NCBI RefSeq assembly: GCF_000328705.1
Contig: NC_019673.1
Coordinates: forward strand, 6,882,001 to 6,946,000
DNA length: 64,000 nt
Source of the DNA: Saccharothrix espanaensis DSM 44229
Lineage (GTDB): Bacteria; Actinomycetota; Actinomycetes; Mycobacteriales; Pseudonocardiaceae
Reading direction: 5' to 3'
Shown piece by piece: positions 29,307-37,799 of the stretch. The notes under the pieces were generated by a model. It had not been told where the DNA came from. It saw only the letters and a list, made by a program, of their open reading frames with translations, and did no database searches. Every line of letters begins with the position of its first letter. The stretch's first letter is position 1. The translations under genes were made by a program, and so were the position numbers.

Positions 29307-30257
29307 TCACCGCCGACCGGTCGACTCCCGGACCACCAGGTGCACCGACGGCGGCCGGTCGCCGTCCGCCGTGCCTCCCGCCCTGCCCTGCGACTCCTCG
29401 CGCAACTCGGCCAGCAGACCGGCCACCGCGTGCTCGCCGCGCTCCCGCCACGCGCCCTCCACGGCCGTGATGCCGACCGCGCGGGCCAGCTCCGGGCCGT
29501 CCAGGCTGACGATCGAGACGTCCTCCGGCACGCCCCGGCCGTCCCGGCGCAGCCGCAGGAACACGCCCAGCGCCACCTCGCCGCTGGAGCAGATCACCGC
29601 CGTGGGCAGCCGGTCGCCGTCGAGCAGCACGTCCGCCACCTGCTCGCCGCCCGCGACCGTGGACGACGACCAGAGCGTCCACTCCGGACGCACGTCCAGC
29701 CCCTCGGCGACCAGCAGCTCGTCGTAGGACTCGTCCACGTCCTCGGCGAGCACCAGCGCCACCTCGCGGTGGCCGAGTTCGAGCACGTGCCCGGCGGCCA
29801 GCCGCAACGCGTCGCGCAGGTCGTCGGGCCGCACCGCGACCACCGGGACGTCCAACGCGTCGAGCGCCTGCTGCTCGTCGTGGGAGAACTCGACGGAGAG
29901 CGCGAGGACCCCGTCCACCCGCCGGCCGAGCGGGGGCAGGTCCTCGAAGAACTTGGCACGGGAGTCGCCGTCGCGCAGCACGTACAGCAGCACGTCGTAG
30001 CCGGCGTTGCGCAGCGCGCCCTCCGCGCCGGCGAGCAGGTCGCCGCGCCCGACGTCGGCGGTCAGCACCGCCACGGCGTACTTGCGCCCGCCCGCGAGGC
30101 TCGACGCGTCCCGCGCGATCGCGTAGCGCATCCGCTTGGCGACCTCGGTGACGTAGCGGCGGGTCGCCTCGGACACCCCGGGCTCGCCCCGCAGCGCGCG
30201 CGACACCGTGGCCGCGGACACGCCGGCGGCGCGTGCGACATCGGACATGCTGGTCAA
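29307..30257 (-). CDS. LacI-family transcriptional regulator
   Basis: 316 residues from TTG 30257, with GGGGAGGTGGG upstream; ATG 30248 is an alternative but sits far from that site. N-terminal HTH (MSDVARAAGVSAATVSRAL) and hinge (YAIARDASSLAGGRKY) are followed by a periplasmic-binding-protein-like sugar sensor domain. It is the first gene of a minus-strand run into malQ, glgX, treY and treZ. Inferred role: maltodextrin-responsive control of this cluster. Confidence 0.9.
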   Translation of the reverse strand: MTSMSDVARAAGVSAATVSRALRGEPGVSEATRRYVTEVAKRMRYAIARDASSLAGGRKYAVAVLTADVGRGDLLAGAEGALRNAGYDVLLYVLRDGDSRAKFFEDLPPLGRRVDGVLALSVEFSHDEQQALDALDVPVVAVRPDDLRDALRLAAGHVLELGHREVALVLAEDVDESYDELLVAEGLDVRPEWTLWSSSTVAGGEQVADVLLDGDRLPTAVICSSGEVALGVFLRLRRDGRGVPEDVSIVSLDGPELARAVGITAVEGAWRERGEHAVAGLLAELREESQGRAGGTADGDRPPSVHLVVRESTGRR

Positions 30258-30293
30258 TACCCACCTCCCCGACCTGACACGAGATTAGCGAGA

Positions 30294-30303
30294 ACCGTAC
30301 GGT
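30294..30303. promoter_or_regulatory. Palindrome upstream of the LacI-type gene, possible operator
   Basis: ACCGTACGGT is a perfect 10-bp palindrome 37 bp upstream of the regulator start. The position suits autoregulation. LacI-family operators usually have a central CG, so the match is only suggestive. Confidence 0.35.
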
Positions 30304-30378
30304 CGGCCCGAAGCGAACACCGTGCGAGACGTGCCCACCACCCCCGGTGGCCTCGACGAGTGGAAGGACGCGCCACCC

Positions 30379-30837
30379 ATGAAGGCAGGCGACACCGCCC
30401 CCGACTTCACCCTGGCCGACCAGGACGGCGCACCGCGCACGCTGTCCGGCCTGCTCGCGAACGGCCCGGTGGTGCTGTTCTTCTACCCGGCCGCGATGAC
30501 CGGCGGCTGCACGGCCGAGAGCTGCCACTTCCGCGACCTGGCGGCGGAGTTCGCCGAAGCGGGCGCCCAGCGCGTGGGCATCAGCACCGACCCGGTCGCG
30601 AAGCAGAAGCAGTTCGCGGACCTGAACGACTTCGACTACCCGCTGCTCTCGGACGAAACGGGCGAGGTGGCGTCCCAATTCGGCGTGAAGCGCCGCTTCG
30701 GCCCCCTGCCCGTGAAGCGCCACACATTCGTGATCGACACCGACCGCACGGTCCTGGACGTGATCAAGTCGGAATTCTCCATGACCACCCACGCCGACAA
30801 GGCCCTGACCACCCTCCGCGCCCACGCCGACCGCTGA
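30379..30837 (+). CDS. Peroxiredoxin, BCP/PrxQ type
   Basis: 152 residues from ATG 30379 with GGAAGGA upstream. Thioredoxin-like AhpC/TSA fold with the PxxxTxxC motif (PAAMTGGC): the peroxidatic Cys is followed five residues later by the resolving Cys (CTAESC). This is the intrahelical pair of PrxQ/BCP proteins. It reduces hydroperoxides using thioredoxin-type donors in the cytoplasm. It is divergent from the LacI-type gene, with which it shares the upstream region. Confidence 0.93.
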   Translation: MKAGDTAPDFTLADQDGAPRTLSGLLANGPVVLFFYPAAMTGGCTAESCHFRDLAAEFAEAGAQRVGISTDPVAKQKQFADLNDFDYPLLSDETGEVASQFGVKRRFGPLPVKRHTFVIDTDRTVLDVIKSEFSMTTHADKALTTLRAHADR

Positions 30838-31058
30838 CCCCACCCCCACCAGGGACTTCATGCCGCAAACCGTTCCCCACGCCACCTCGTGATCCGTTTC
30901 GCACAACAGCCGGTACGCCTCATCGCGAAACGTATCGCGAGCCGATGCCCCGTTAATTCCGCAATATGCAGCGCAATTCGGCTGGAATGCGCTACCGGGA
31001 CCGGATGTCCGGAACTGTCACCAGGTTGTGGCCGCAGTGGCGGCTTCCTCGGCGTCGG

Positions 31059-31640
31059 TCAGGGGCGGAGGCCGGCGAGGACGAAGTCCGCGATCTCGGC
31101 GGCGAGGGTCGCGGGCGGCTTCGGGCCGTCCGGGCGGTACCAGGTCGGCAGTTGGTTCACCACGCCGAGCGCGATCAGGACGGCCGTGTCGGCGGGCACG
31201 CGCGCGCCGAACCGACCCTCGGCCTGCGCCTTCGCCACCACCGCGCGGAACGTCTCGTGGTAGCGGCGGCGGTCCGCGCGGACCGCGGCCATCCGCTCGG
31301 CGTCCAGCTTGTGCATCTCGCGCACGAACACCGCCGTCTCGTCCACGCTCGCCGCGGTCGTCTCGACCAGGCTCACCACGATCTCGCGGACCGTGGTGGC
31401 CGGGTCGGCGCCCTTCCCGACGATCCGGTCCAGCTCGGCGGTCTGCCGGCCGATCAGCGACCGGTAGATCTCGAAGAGCAGGTCGTCCTTGGAGCCGAAG
31501 TAGTGGTAGAGCGCGCCCTTGGTCACCGAGGCGGCCTCCACGACCTCCTGCACGGTGGTCGCGTCGAAGCCCTTGGCGGCGAACAGCCGGACGGCGGCGC
31601 TCACGATCCGGTCCGGCGTCGCCGGAGCCCTGCCGGTCAC
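31059..31640 (-). CDS. TetR-family transcriptional regulator
   Basis: 193 residues from GTG 31640, one base after the stop of the upstream oxidoreductase gene. N-terminal TetR HTH (RIVSAAVRLFAAKGFDATTVQEV, then SVTKGALYHYFGSKDDLL) and a C-terminal ligand domain with YHETFRAVV and IALGVVNQLPTWY, like FadR/KstR2-type regulators. It is co-transcribed with the LLM oxidoreductase. A clear palindrome at 32644-32659 upstream of both genes is the probable operator. Confidence 0.9.
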   Translation of the reverse strand: MTGRAPATPDRIVSAAVRLFAAKGFDATTVQEVVEAASVTKGALYHYFGSKDDLLFEIYRSLIGRQTAELDRIVGKGADPATTVREIVVSLVETTAASVDETAVFVREMHKLDAERMAAVRADRRRYHETFRAVVAKAQAEGRFGARVPADTAVLIALGVVNQLPTWYRPDGPKPPATLAAEIADFVLAGLRP

Positions 31641-31641
31641 G

Positions 31642-32592
31642 TCAGGCGCCCGGAGCCAGCGCGCGCACCAGGTCGAGTTGGTCCGCACCGGTGGGCAGCA
31701 CCGCGATGACCGGCGTGTCCACGCCGTTGGCCGCGTACTCCGCCACCCGCGCGCGGCACTGCTCGACGCTGCCGTGCACGACGAGGTCGTCCACCACCTC
31801 GTCCGGGACGAGCGCGGACGCGCCGCGCCGGTCGCCCGAGTTCCACGCCTCGTGCATGGGGCGGAGCGCCTCGCCGCGCCCCAGCCAGTCGTGGAACGCG
31901 GCGTAGGCGGGCACGGTCAAGTACGTGCTGATGAGCATCCGGCCGAGGGCACGGGCCGCGGCGGCGTCCTCGGTCGGGCAGACGAAGATGCGCGCGGCGA
32001 GTTCGCCCTGCCCGAGTTCGGCGCGGACCTTGACGACGTCGGCGGCGCCGAGCCAGTTGGTGATCGCCCCGTCGGCCTCGCGCCCGGCGAGGCGGAGCAT
32101 GGTCGGGCGCAGCGCCGCGAGCATGATCGGCACCCGCTGCCCAGGGGCGCGTTCCAGCCGGAACCCGCGCACCGCGAACGTCTCGTACTGCTCGGTGACC
32201 TTCTCGCCGGCCAGCGCGGACTTGAGGAAGCGGAGGGTGTCGCGGGTGCGCTTGAAGGGCTCGGCGAACTCGACGCCGTTCCAGCGTTGCACGATCGCCG
32301 GCGACGACGAGCCGATGCCCAGCACGAACCGGCCGCCGGACACCTCGGCCAGGGTGGCGGCGGTCATCGCGAGCGTCGCCGGGCCGCGGGTGTAGACGGG
32401 CGCGATGGCGGTGCCCAGCCGAAGCCGGTCGGACCACTGGGCGGCCAGCGCCAACGGCGTGAACGCGTCGGTGCCCGCGGTCTCGGCCGACCAGACGTCG
32501 GTGTAGCCGAGATCGGCGAGTTCGGCGACCAGGTCACGGTGGTCGAGCACCGGAACCCCGGTCAGCGGCAACGTGATTCCCCAACGGCCCAC
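31642..32592 (-). CDS. LLM-class F420-dependent oxidoreductase
   Basis: 316 residues from GTG 32592 with GGAGG eight bases upstream. Luciferase-like monooxygenase fold: TDVWSAETAGTDAFTPLALAA, RLRLGTAIAPVYTRGPATLAM, and GRFVLGIGSSSP are hallmarks of actinobacterial F420-linked members, where the deazaflavin is usually the hydride donor. The substrate is unknown. It forms an operon with the downstream TetR gene (1-base gap). Confidence 0.92.
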   Translation of the reverse strand: MGRWGITLPLTGVPVLDHRDLVAELADLGYTDVWSAETAGTDAFTPLALAAQWSDRLRLGTAIAPVYTRGPATLAMTAATLAEVSGGRFVLGIGSSSPAIVQRWNGVEFAEPFKRTRDTLRFLKSALAGEKVTEQYETFAVRGFRLERAPGQRVPIMLAALRPTMLRLAGREADGAITNWLGAADVVKVRAELGQGELAARIFVCPTEDAAAARALGRMLISTYLTVPAYAAFHDWLGRGEALRPMHEAWNSGDRRGASALVPDEVVDDLVVHGSVEQCRARVAEYAANGVDTPVIAVLPTGADQLDLVRALAPGA

Positions 32593-32643
32593 GATCTCGC
32601 GCCTCCGTCCCGCACGGGTCTGGAGGCCCCACCGTACCGCAGG

Positions 32644-32659
32644 TACCGACCAGTCGGTA
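32644..32659. promoter_or_regulatory. TetR-type operator upstream of the LLM/TetR operon
   Basis: TACCGACCAGTCGGTA is an inverted repeat with 7-bp arms (TACCGAC, GTCGGTA) around CA, 51 bp upstream of the start of the oxidoreductase gene. Its size and symmetry fit a TetR dimer site, implying autoregulation by the TetR protein in the same operon. Confidence 0.7.
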
Positions 32660-32805
32660 TGCGCGACGACCACCCCGCACGCGCCTCGGCCCGGAGCAGG
32701 CAACCCCACTCCGGGCCGAGATCCACGCATGAAATGGACGTTCGTCCACGCCAACCAAAGAGAACTGACGTTCGCCCAGTTCGATCAGGTCGAGATGCCG
32801 CCCGA

Positions 32806-33699
32806 TCAGAGGGAGATGCCGCGCTCGCCCAGCCAGCCGATCGGGTCGATCTTCTGCGAGCCGCCGATCCACACCTCGAAGTGCAGGTGCGGGCCGGTCG
32901 ACTGGCCGCGGTTGCCCATCGTCGCGATCTGCTGACCGGCGGCGACCTGCTGACCCTGGGACACCAGGATCTCGTTGACGTGCCCGTAGACCGTGATGGT
33001 GCCGTCCGAGTGCTGGACCCGCACCCACAGCCCGAACCCGCTGGCCGGACCGGCCTCGACGACCACGCCGTCGAGCGCGGAGAGGATCGGGGTGCCGATG
33101 GAGTTCGCGATGTCGACACCGAAGTGCGTGGTGCCCCACCGCGAGCCGAAGCCGGAGGTGAAGGAACCCTCGGCGGGCTTGGCCACCGTCGCCTTGGCCA
33201 CTGCGGGCTTGCTGGGTGCCTCCACCACCACCGGCTTGCGGGCGGCCTCCTCGGCCGCGACGCGCGCCTTCTCGGCGTCTTCGGCGTCCTTCTGGCGCTT
33301 GAGCTCGGCTTGGCGGTCCGCGTAGCCGTCCGAGGCGTGCTTGATTGCCTGGTCGACGTGCTGGCGGGCGTACAAGCCCTCGGAGCGCATGAGCTTCGCG
33401 GCTTCGAGGCCGGGCTCGACGGCGTGCCGGGTCTGGATCGTGTGGGCGGGCTGTGGAGCGGCGGAGGACACCAGTGCGGCGGCCAGGTCCGTCGAGGTCG
33501 CGAGCGGCGTGATCTGCGGCCCGGACGAGCCGGCCGCGACGCCGACGCCGGCGGTCAGTGCTCCGAACGCCACCACCGCGGTGATCTTGCCGGTGGCCTG
33601 TGGTCTTTCTTCCTCCGCGCGGTGGGAGCCGCGCTTGCCGGTGGTCCTCGGGGGCGTGCTGAACACGCTGCGACCACGGGCCTTGGTATGCCGTGCCAA
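32806..33699 (-). CDS. Secreted/membrane-anchored M23 metallopeptidase
   Basis: 297 residues from TTG 33699, which has AGGAAGG seven bases upstream; ATG 33717 would add six residues but lacks a site. A basic N-terminus precedes one hydrophobic segment (ITAVVAFGALTAGVGVAAG). A Lys/Ala/Glu-rich coiled stretch (ELKRQKDAEDAEKARVAAEE) and Pro/Lys linker follow, then the LytM/M23 domain. The zinc ligands are HFGVDIAN (HxxxD) and HLHFEVW (HxH). It cleaves peptidoglycan cross-links outside the cell. Confidence 0.92.
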   Translation of the reverse strand: MARHTKARGRSVFSTPPRTTGKRGSHRAEEERPQATGKITAVVAFGALTAGVGVAAGSSGPQITPLATSTDLAAALVSSAAPQPAHTIQTRHAVEPGLEAAKLMRSEGLYARQHVDQAIKHASDGYADRQAELKRQKDAEDAEKARVAAEEAARKPVVVEAPSKPAVAKATVAKPAEGSFTSGFGSRWGTTHFGVDIANSIGTPILSALDGVVVEAGPASGFGLWVRVQHSDGTITVYGHVNEILVSQGQQVAAGQQIATMGNRGQSTGPHLHFEVWIGGSQKIDPIGWLGERGISL

Positions 33700-34234
33700 G
33701 GGAGTGCCTTCCTGCATCGGGGAGCCCGGTCAGGACACCCGGCGGGGGATCCGGGCGGCGGGGCTTTCGGGGAGCCCTGCCGTGTCCTTTTGGTGACCGA
33801 ACCGTGACATGCGGCGGGGAACGTAACCCGATGTGACAAACGAAGGCAACCCACGTCCAGCGAACTCGCCATTTTGGTGAGATAGCCCACTATTGGTCAC
33901 GCTGAGTGTTCAGATACCAACGCGTTTCGTATTAGACCGTTATAAACCCCAGGTCAGAGGTGGGGTTTCACCGGCCTTCCGAAGGCCACGCAACGTGATC
34001 ATGCGACACCCCGCAACCACTCCCTGACTTACCGCGACGGCCTGCGCAACTCGCATGTTTCAAAGCCGAGATCGCTTGAAACCGATGGCGTTCTGTTCGC
34101 CCACGCGGCCGGGATCGGGCGACCGGCTTGTCGCCCCTGCGAGACGCGAGCACGGTGGCGAGCGCGGTGAGTTCGCCGAACAGTGCCCGCAGCCGGGGTG
34201 CGCTGGTGGGCAGCGGCGCGTGGTGCAGCCATCC
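33700..34234. other. Intergenic region between the M23 gene and the IS element
   Basis: No gene is supported. The half near the M23 gene must hold its promoter and leader. CAGGACAC (33731-33738) can pair with GTGTCCT (33783-33789), closing a large G/C-rich stem in the leader. AT content rises around 33850-33960 relative to the surroundings. I see no known riboswitch. Confidence 0.4.
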
Positions 34235-34237
34235 CTA

Positions 34238-34268
34238 GTGCGCTGACCACGAACGTTCGCCGGGTTGG
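34238..34268 (+). repeat. Left terminal inverted repeat of the IS630-like element
   Basis: Begins GTGCGCTGACCAC and ends GTTCGCCGGGTTGG. It matches the reverse complement of the right end except for five positions, four of them clustered in the middle. Confidence 0.85.
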
Positions 34269-34308
34269 AGACACGCCGGACGGCGTCCCGATCCCGGAAC
34301 AGCGTTGA

Positions 34309-34350
34309 TCTCATGCTCGGTGGTGACGTAGTCGCCCGCCGAGCATGAGA
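34309..34350. repeat. 12-bp perfect inverted repeat inside the IS, upstream of the transposase
   Basis: TCTCATGCTCGG (34309-34320) pairs with CCGAGCATGAGA (34339-34350) across 18 bases, eight bases before the transposase start. It may be a transcription-blocking hairpin that keeps outside transcripts from expressing the transposase, or a binding site for it. Confidence 0.7.
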
Positions 34351-34357
34351 GGCATCG

Positions 34358-35260
34358 ATGGCCAAGCCCGTCAGAGCACGTCGACTAACCGAGGACGAGG
34401 GCCGCCGTCTGCTGAACTACGTGCGGCGGGGCAAGCAGGGCACGATCCGGATGCGCCGGGCGATGATCACCCTGGCCTCGTCGTCCGGGACCCCCGCGCC
34501 GTCGATCGCACGCCTGGTCGCCGCCGACCCCGACACCGTCCGCGACGTCATCCACGACTTCAACGCCCGCGGCCTGGCGGCCCTAGGCCCTAGCTAAGCG
34601 GGAGGCCGTCCCCGCCTGATCGGCCCCGACGACGAAGCGTTCGTCGTGGCGACGGCCCAGGCCCGCCCCGCCAGGGCGGGCCTGCCCTCCACCCGGTGGA
34701 GCCTGCGCAAACTCGCCGCCCACCTGCACCACAACCCCGACCGCCGGGTCCGTATCGGTCGGGAACGGCCGCGGCAGATCCTGCGCGAGCACGGGATCAG
34801 CTACTTCCACGGCTGCCACTCCATCGGCGACGACCGGCTCCGGGGCGTCACCCGCCGCCGCAAAGGCGGCGACCACAGCCAGGCCTCCCTGAAATCGATC
34901 AGGGCAGCCAGACCGGACGGCGCACCGATCCACGTGATCATGGACAACCTGTCGGCCAACACGACCCCGAAAATCCTCACGTGGGCGGTCGACAACAACG
35001 TCGAGATCTGCCCGACCCCGACCTACGCCTCCTGGGCCAACCCCATCGAGCCGCAGTTCGGGCCGCTGCGCACCTTCCTCATCGCCAACTCCGTCCACCC
35101 CAACCACCCGGTGCCGGCCGGTGAGCTGCAACGACACCTCCGCTGGTGCAACGCCAACGCCCGCCACCCCGACAACCTCCACGCCCAACGCCGCGAACGA
35201 GCCCGCATCCGCAGCGAACACCACCAACGCTGGGGCCGACCACGACCCCAAGCGGCCTGA
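34358..35260 (+). pseudogene. IS630-family transposase, nonsense mutation and internal deletion
   Basis: The start MAKPVRARRLTEDEGRRLL and HTH region (PSIARLVAADPDTVRDVIHDF) are followed by an in-frame TAA at 34595-34597, where relatives read on into AGGRPRLIGPDDEAFVV. The same frame then continues to 35260: RWSLRKLAAHL, HVIMDNLSANTTPKI (second catalytic Asp), and PTYASWANPIEPQFG (third acidic residue, Glu). The segment holding the first catalytic Asp, between HGISYFHGCH and DDRLRGV, is missing. The gene is dead. Confidence 0.88.
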
Positions 35261-35291
35261 CCAACCCGGCGAACCCAAGTGGTCACCGCAC
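35261..35291 (-). repeat. Right terminal inverted repeat of the IS630-like element
   Basis: Reads CCAACCCGGCGAAC on the plus strand and ends GTGGTCACCGCAC. It is the reverse complement of the left repeat with five mismatches. It starts directly after the transposase stop codon. Confidence 0.85.
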
Positions 35292-35341
35292 TAGCGAGGC
35301 CGGGCCCGGAGGGGCCAGAGGGCGGGATGGGGGTTGAAAGG

Positions 35342-35375
35342 CCGAACCCCGCCTGCTGGTGCGGGCGGGGTTCGG
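35342..35375 (-). terminator. Hairpin downstream of the class A PBP gene
   Basis: CCGAACCCCGCC (35342-35353) pairs with GGCGGGGTTCGG (35364-35375) around a 10-base loop. It lies about 90 bp beyond the PBP stop, between that gene and the IS. Confidence 0.65.
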
Positions 35376-35462
35376 GTGGGGTGGGGCCGGATGGCTGATG
35401 GGGCTGGGTGGCTGATGGGGCCGGACGGCCGGAGGGGGCTGGGGCGGCCGGGACGAGCGTGG

Positions 35463-37643
35463 TCAGCGGTAGCGGGGGTCTACGGGTGGGAGGGGTTTGA
35501 TCTCGGCGTCGCCGTGGATCGTCCGCATGGCGTTGAACCACGTCGGGGCTGCCACCTGGCCACCGAAGACGCCGCCGCTGTCGTTGGTGCCGCAGAGGCG
35601 GGGCGGGCTTCCGTTGCAGATCACCTGCGGGGCCACGCCGTCGGTGAAGGTCATCACCGCGCCCGCGAACTGGGGGGTCGCGCCGATGAAGGCGACCGAC
35701 CAGTGGTCTTCGGTGGTGCCGGTCTTGCCGATCATCGGGCGGTTCCAGCCGTTGGCCGCTCCGTGGGCGGTACCGCTCGGCTTGACGTCGGCGCTCATGC
35801 CGGTGGCCAGGGCGTTCGCGACCTCGGGGGCCACCGCCTGGTCGCACGGGGCTTCCTTGAGCTGGACCGGGTTGCCGTTGCGGTCGGTGACCTTCTCGAC
35901 CGGGGTCGGCGGGCACCACTTGCCGCCGCTCATGATGGTCGCGGCCACGTTCGACAGCTCCAGGATGCTGGTCGGGCCGGCACCCAGGGTGAACGAGCCG
36001 CTGTTGTCGCGCTTGTAGACGTCGCCCTGGCTGGGGCCGTTCGACCCGTCCGGCTTGAGCGGGTTGCCGTCCTTGTTCACGCCCTGCATCGACTCGCGCA
36101 GGCCCAGGCGGTGCGCCATGTCGACCACGTTGTTCAGGCCGGCCTTCTCCTCCAGGATGATGAAGGCGGTGTTCGGCGACTGCGCGAGCGCGTCGGTCAA
36201 CGTCATCTTCTCGGGGTACTTGCCGGCGTTGCGCACGGTGTAGCCCTTGCCGCTGTCCTTGTAGACCTTGGACGTGTAGGTCGCGGGCACGTCGATCTGC
36301 TTGTCGATGCCGGTGATGTTCTTCTCCAGGGCCGCCGCCGCGGTGAACACCTTGTAGATGGAGCCCGCGCCGAACTTCGTCACCTCGGCCGGGATCGAGT
36401 AGGCGCTCTGGCCGGCGTCGGCGTTGTTCCCGAAGTCGCGGTTGGCGGCCAGCGCCCGGACGCGGTGCTTGTCGTCACCGGGCTCGACCACGGCCATCGC
36501 GTTGGCGATGCCCGGCTGGTTCTTGGGCACCTGGCCCTCGGCCGCTTCCTTCGCGGCCCGGGTCGCGACCGGGTCCATCGTGGTGTGGATGGTGTACCCG
36601 CCGCGGATCAGCTTGTCGGTCGGGATGCCGGCGGTGTCCAGGTAGTCGACCAGGTACCGGCAGAAGAAGCCGTACACCGGGCCGTCGCCCGCGCCGACGC
36701 AGCCGTTGGGCAGCAGCTTGAGGTCCGCCACGACGCCGATGTCGGCCGCCTTGTACTCGTCGGCCTTCTCGCCGGCGACCTTCGCGTCCGACCCGAACGC
36801 GCCGTTGTCGCGCATCTTGTCGATCACCGTGTTGCGCCGCTTGATCGCGGGCTCGACGGCCGCGCCGGGGTTGAGCCGGCTCGGCTCGTTGACCAGACCG
36901 GCCAGCATCGCCGCCTGCGGCACGGTGAGCTTGTCGGGCGTGGTGTCGAAGTACGCCTTCGCCGCCGCGCCGATGCCGAAGGTGCCGTTGCCGAACGGGA
37001 CGATGTTCAGGTACGCGGTGAGGATGTCGTCCTTGCTGAGCTTCTGCTCCAGCTGGGTCGCGATCCGGGCCTCGCTGATCTTGCGGCCGAGGGTCGCCTC
37101 GGTGGCCTTCTCGTACGCCTCCTGGCTGCCCTCGCCGACCACGAACGCCAGGTAGTTCTTCACGTACTGCTGGGTCAACGTCGACGCGCCCTGGGACGTC
37201 TCGCCCTCGACGCCGGCCTTGGCCGCCGCACGCGCGATGCCCTGCCAGTCGACGCCCTTGTGCTCGAAGAACCGCTTGTCCTCGATCGCGATGATCGCGG
37301 CCTTCATCGTGTCCGAGATGCCGGAGGACGGCACCGGGATGCGGTACTGGTCGTACAGGTACGCGATCGGCGCGCCGTCCTTGTCGAGCACGGTGGTGAC
37401 CAGCGGCGGCTCGGCCTTGGTCAGCTCACCCGAGGTCTGGTCGACGGTGTCGGCGGCGCGGTTGGACGCCAGCCCCAGCCCGCCCACGACGGGGAACAGC
37501 AGAGCGGCCAGCAGCACGCCCGCCATCAGGCACAGCCCCAGCAATTTGAACAAACCCGTCGCACGCGCGGCGAACACCAACAACCCCTTCCGATCCCCTT
37601 GCGAAGCCCCTGCGATCCCCGTCCGGGGAAGCCCCCTGCTCAC
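35463..37643 (-). CDS. Class A penicillin-binding protein (bifunctional glycosyltransferase/transpeptidase)
   Basis: 726 residues from GTG 37643; the start is uncertain because no clear ribosome site is seen. One membrane helix (LLGLCLMAGVLLAALLFPVVG, about residues 34-54) precedes the GT51 domain, which has IEDKRFFEHKGVD with catalytic Glu and GASTLTQQYVKN. The transpeptidase has SIYKVF (SxxK), SPN (SxN) and KTGTTE (KTG). It polymerises and cross-links peptidoglycan. It is of the PonA type usual in actinobacteria. Many Asn/Gly residues in the transpeptidase resemble secreted-domain composition. Confidence 0.95.
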   Translation of the reverse strand: MSRGLPRTGIAGASQGDRKGLLVFAARATGLFKLLGLCLMAGVLLAALLFPVVGGLGLASNRAADTVDQTSGELTKAEPPLVTTVLDKDGAPIAYLYDQYRIPVPSSGISDTMKAAIIAIEDKRFFEHKGVDWQGIARAAAKAGVEGETSQGASTLTQQYVKNYLAFVVGEGSQEAYEKATEATLGRKISEARIATQLEQKLSKDDILTAYLNIVPFGNGTFGIGAAAKAYFDTTPDKLTVPQAAMLAGLVNEPSRLNPGAAVEPAIKRRNTVIDKMRDNGAFGSDAKVAGEKADEYKAADIGVVADLKLLPNGCVGAGDGPVYGFFCRYLVDYLDTAGIPTDKLIRGGYTIHTTMDPVATRAAKEAAEGQVPKNQPGIANAMAVVEPGDDKHRVRALAANRDFGNNADAGQSAYSIPAEVTKFGAGSIYKVFTAAAALEKNITGIDKQIDVPATYTSKVYKDSGKGYTVRNAGKYPEKMTLTDALAQSPNTAFIILEEKAGLNNVVDMAHRLGLRESMQGVNKDGNPLKPDGSNGPSQGDVYKRDNSGSFTLGAGPTSILELSNVAATIMSGGKWCPPTPVEKVTDRNGNPVQLKEAPCDQAVAPEVANALATGMSADVKPSGTAHGAANGWNRPMIGKTGTTEDHWSVAFIGATPQFAGAVMTFTDGVAPQVICNGSPPRLCGTNDSGGVFGGQVAAPTWFNAMRTIHGDAEIKPLPPVDPRYR

Positions 37644-37799
37644 TAAGTCGCTTGGCGACCGCCCCAGGTTGCTCGCCCACCCGAAATTACTCCTGCCCCA
37701 ATCCGACGGACGCCAAACCCCCTGCCCCGGGGTGGCGGCGGCCGTACGGGTCTATTCTCGAACAGGAGTTCGACCTAGCACAAGATCACCATCGGGTGA

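Larger units (their letters stand above)
34236..35293 (+). mobile_element. IS630-like insertion sequence, defective
   Basis: A 1058-bp unit is bounded by TA at both ends (34236-34237 and 35292-35293) and by about 31-bp imperfect inverted repeats. TA flanks fit the TA target duplication of the IS630/Tc1-mariner superfamily. The single transposase gene inside carries a stop codon and an internal deletion, so the element cannot move by itself. Confidence 0.88.

Noticed and set aside
33718..33850. A possible c-di-AMP (ydaO) riboswitch ahead of the M23 peptidase gene
   Set aside because: Such riboswitches often precede cell-wall hydrolase genes. But the conserved ydaO core segments are not present; only one long stem can be drawn.
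34583..35278. Minus-strand protein over the IS element
   Set aside because: Val/Gly/Asp-rich shadow of the transposase gene, with no start or family evidence.
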